A DNA stretch of 64,000 nt from Emergencia sp. (GTDB lineage: Bacteria; Bacillota; Clostridia; Peptostreptococcales; Anaerovoracaceae). Every line of letters begins with the position of its first letter. Within the stretch, counting starts at the first letter, position 1. A program made the translations under genes and the position numbers. Location: positions 1 to 64,000 of the forward strand of contig JALEOD010000033.1 in NCBI GenBank assembly GCA_022767345.1, in the 5' to 3' direction. The notes beneath the pieces are model-generated. The model was given only the letters and a program-made list of their open reading frames with translations. It was not told where the DNA came from and made no database searches. Shown piece by piece: positions 63,949 to 64,000 of this stretch.

Positions 63949-64000
63949 ATGAAGAAAAAAATAATTTCAATTCTGCTTTGTACAGCGATGTTGTTTACAC
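63949..64000 (+). CDS. Start of a secreted or membrane protein (partial)
   Basis: 17 codons before the window end: MKKKIISILLCTAMLFT, a signal peptide or lipoprotein-type start. GAGAGGGAG is 8 bp upstream and a -10-like TATAAC lies at 63921. Nothing more can be said. Confidence 0.6.
   Translation, partial: MKKKIISILLCTAMLFT

Overview
The window reads as a chromosomal segment of an anaerobic, low-to-mid GC Gram-positive bacterium of class Clostridia. Signs are strong AGGAGG ribosome sites, frequent TTG/GTG starts, SigA-type TTGACA/TATAAT promoters, EFR1-type ferredoxin, AGCS, TSCPD and UPF0182 proteins, a preQ1-I riboswitch with a queuosine salvage pair, and no respiratory genes. A gut-associated family such as Anaerovoracaceae is a guess from gene content, not a proven assignment.

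Layout. 0-0.5 kb: 3' end of an IS1182-like element, frameshifted. 0.7-8.1 kb: housekeeping block (rpmE; a divergent D-aminoacylase-like amidohydrolase; prfA, sua5/ywlC, rpiB, upp, tyrS). 8.2-12.2 kb: Rpn transposase remnant, tocopherol-cyclase-like protein, P-type ATPase. 12.4-14.0 kb (minus strand): queuosine-precursor transporter and a QueL-like radical SAM protein behind a preQ1-I riboswitch/terminator. 14-17.7 kb: cysteine synthase, an orphan PD-(D/E)XK-like nuclease between two repeat arrays, rplM-rpsI. 17.8-25.3 kb: amidase, NYN ribonuclease, a CobL-like/DUF1638/EFR1 operon, MATE pump, decayed Cna-B surface protein. 25.4-34.8 kb: AGCS symporter, EamA, isochorismatase, thiE-HAD-thiD-MFS, LUD, SppA, RDD. 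35.4-41.1 kb: GntR/ABC operon, two-component system, CDF, TSCPD. 41.2-45.3 kb: TIM-barrel protein, tRNA-Lys, and an AT-rich accessory island (cupin, ADP-ribosyltransferase-fold candidate, GNAT, small alpha/beta-barrel protein). 45.8-64 kb: class V PLP enzyme, nucleoside hydrolase-ribokinase, AEC, a zinc-ribbon/UPF0182 membrane cluster, long glutamine synthetase, serS, LOR/SDH enzyme, cls, rlmA-like, SPL-like radical SAM.

The main unexplained signal is between the genes. Many of the long intergenic gaps hold short arrays of a fixed-length module of about 36-38 bp (a few 35, 39 or 46). Each module has a short end word of about 6-9 nt at both ends and about 20 variable bases inside. All modules of one array share their end words, but arrays fall into at least six families with unrelated words: A TTGACAAA, B TTAACC/TGTATAA, C TGTGCATAT, D TGACCGTA, E CGCCATA, F TCTGTCCC/AAGGGG. 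Several families share an interior core close to GGATTTTYTG at the same offset. One array pair (B) directly brackets the orphan nuclease gene. I know no described repeat class with this design, and regard it as the best candidate for a new system here.
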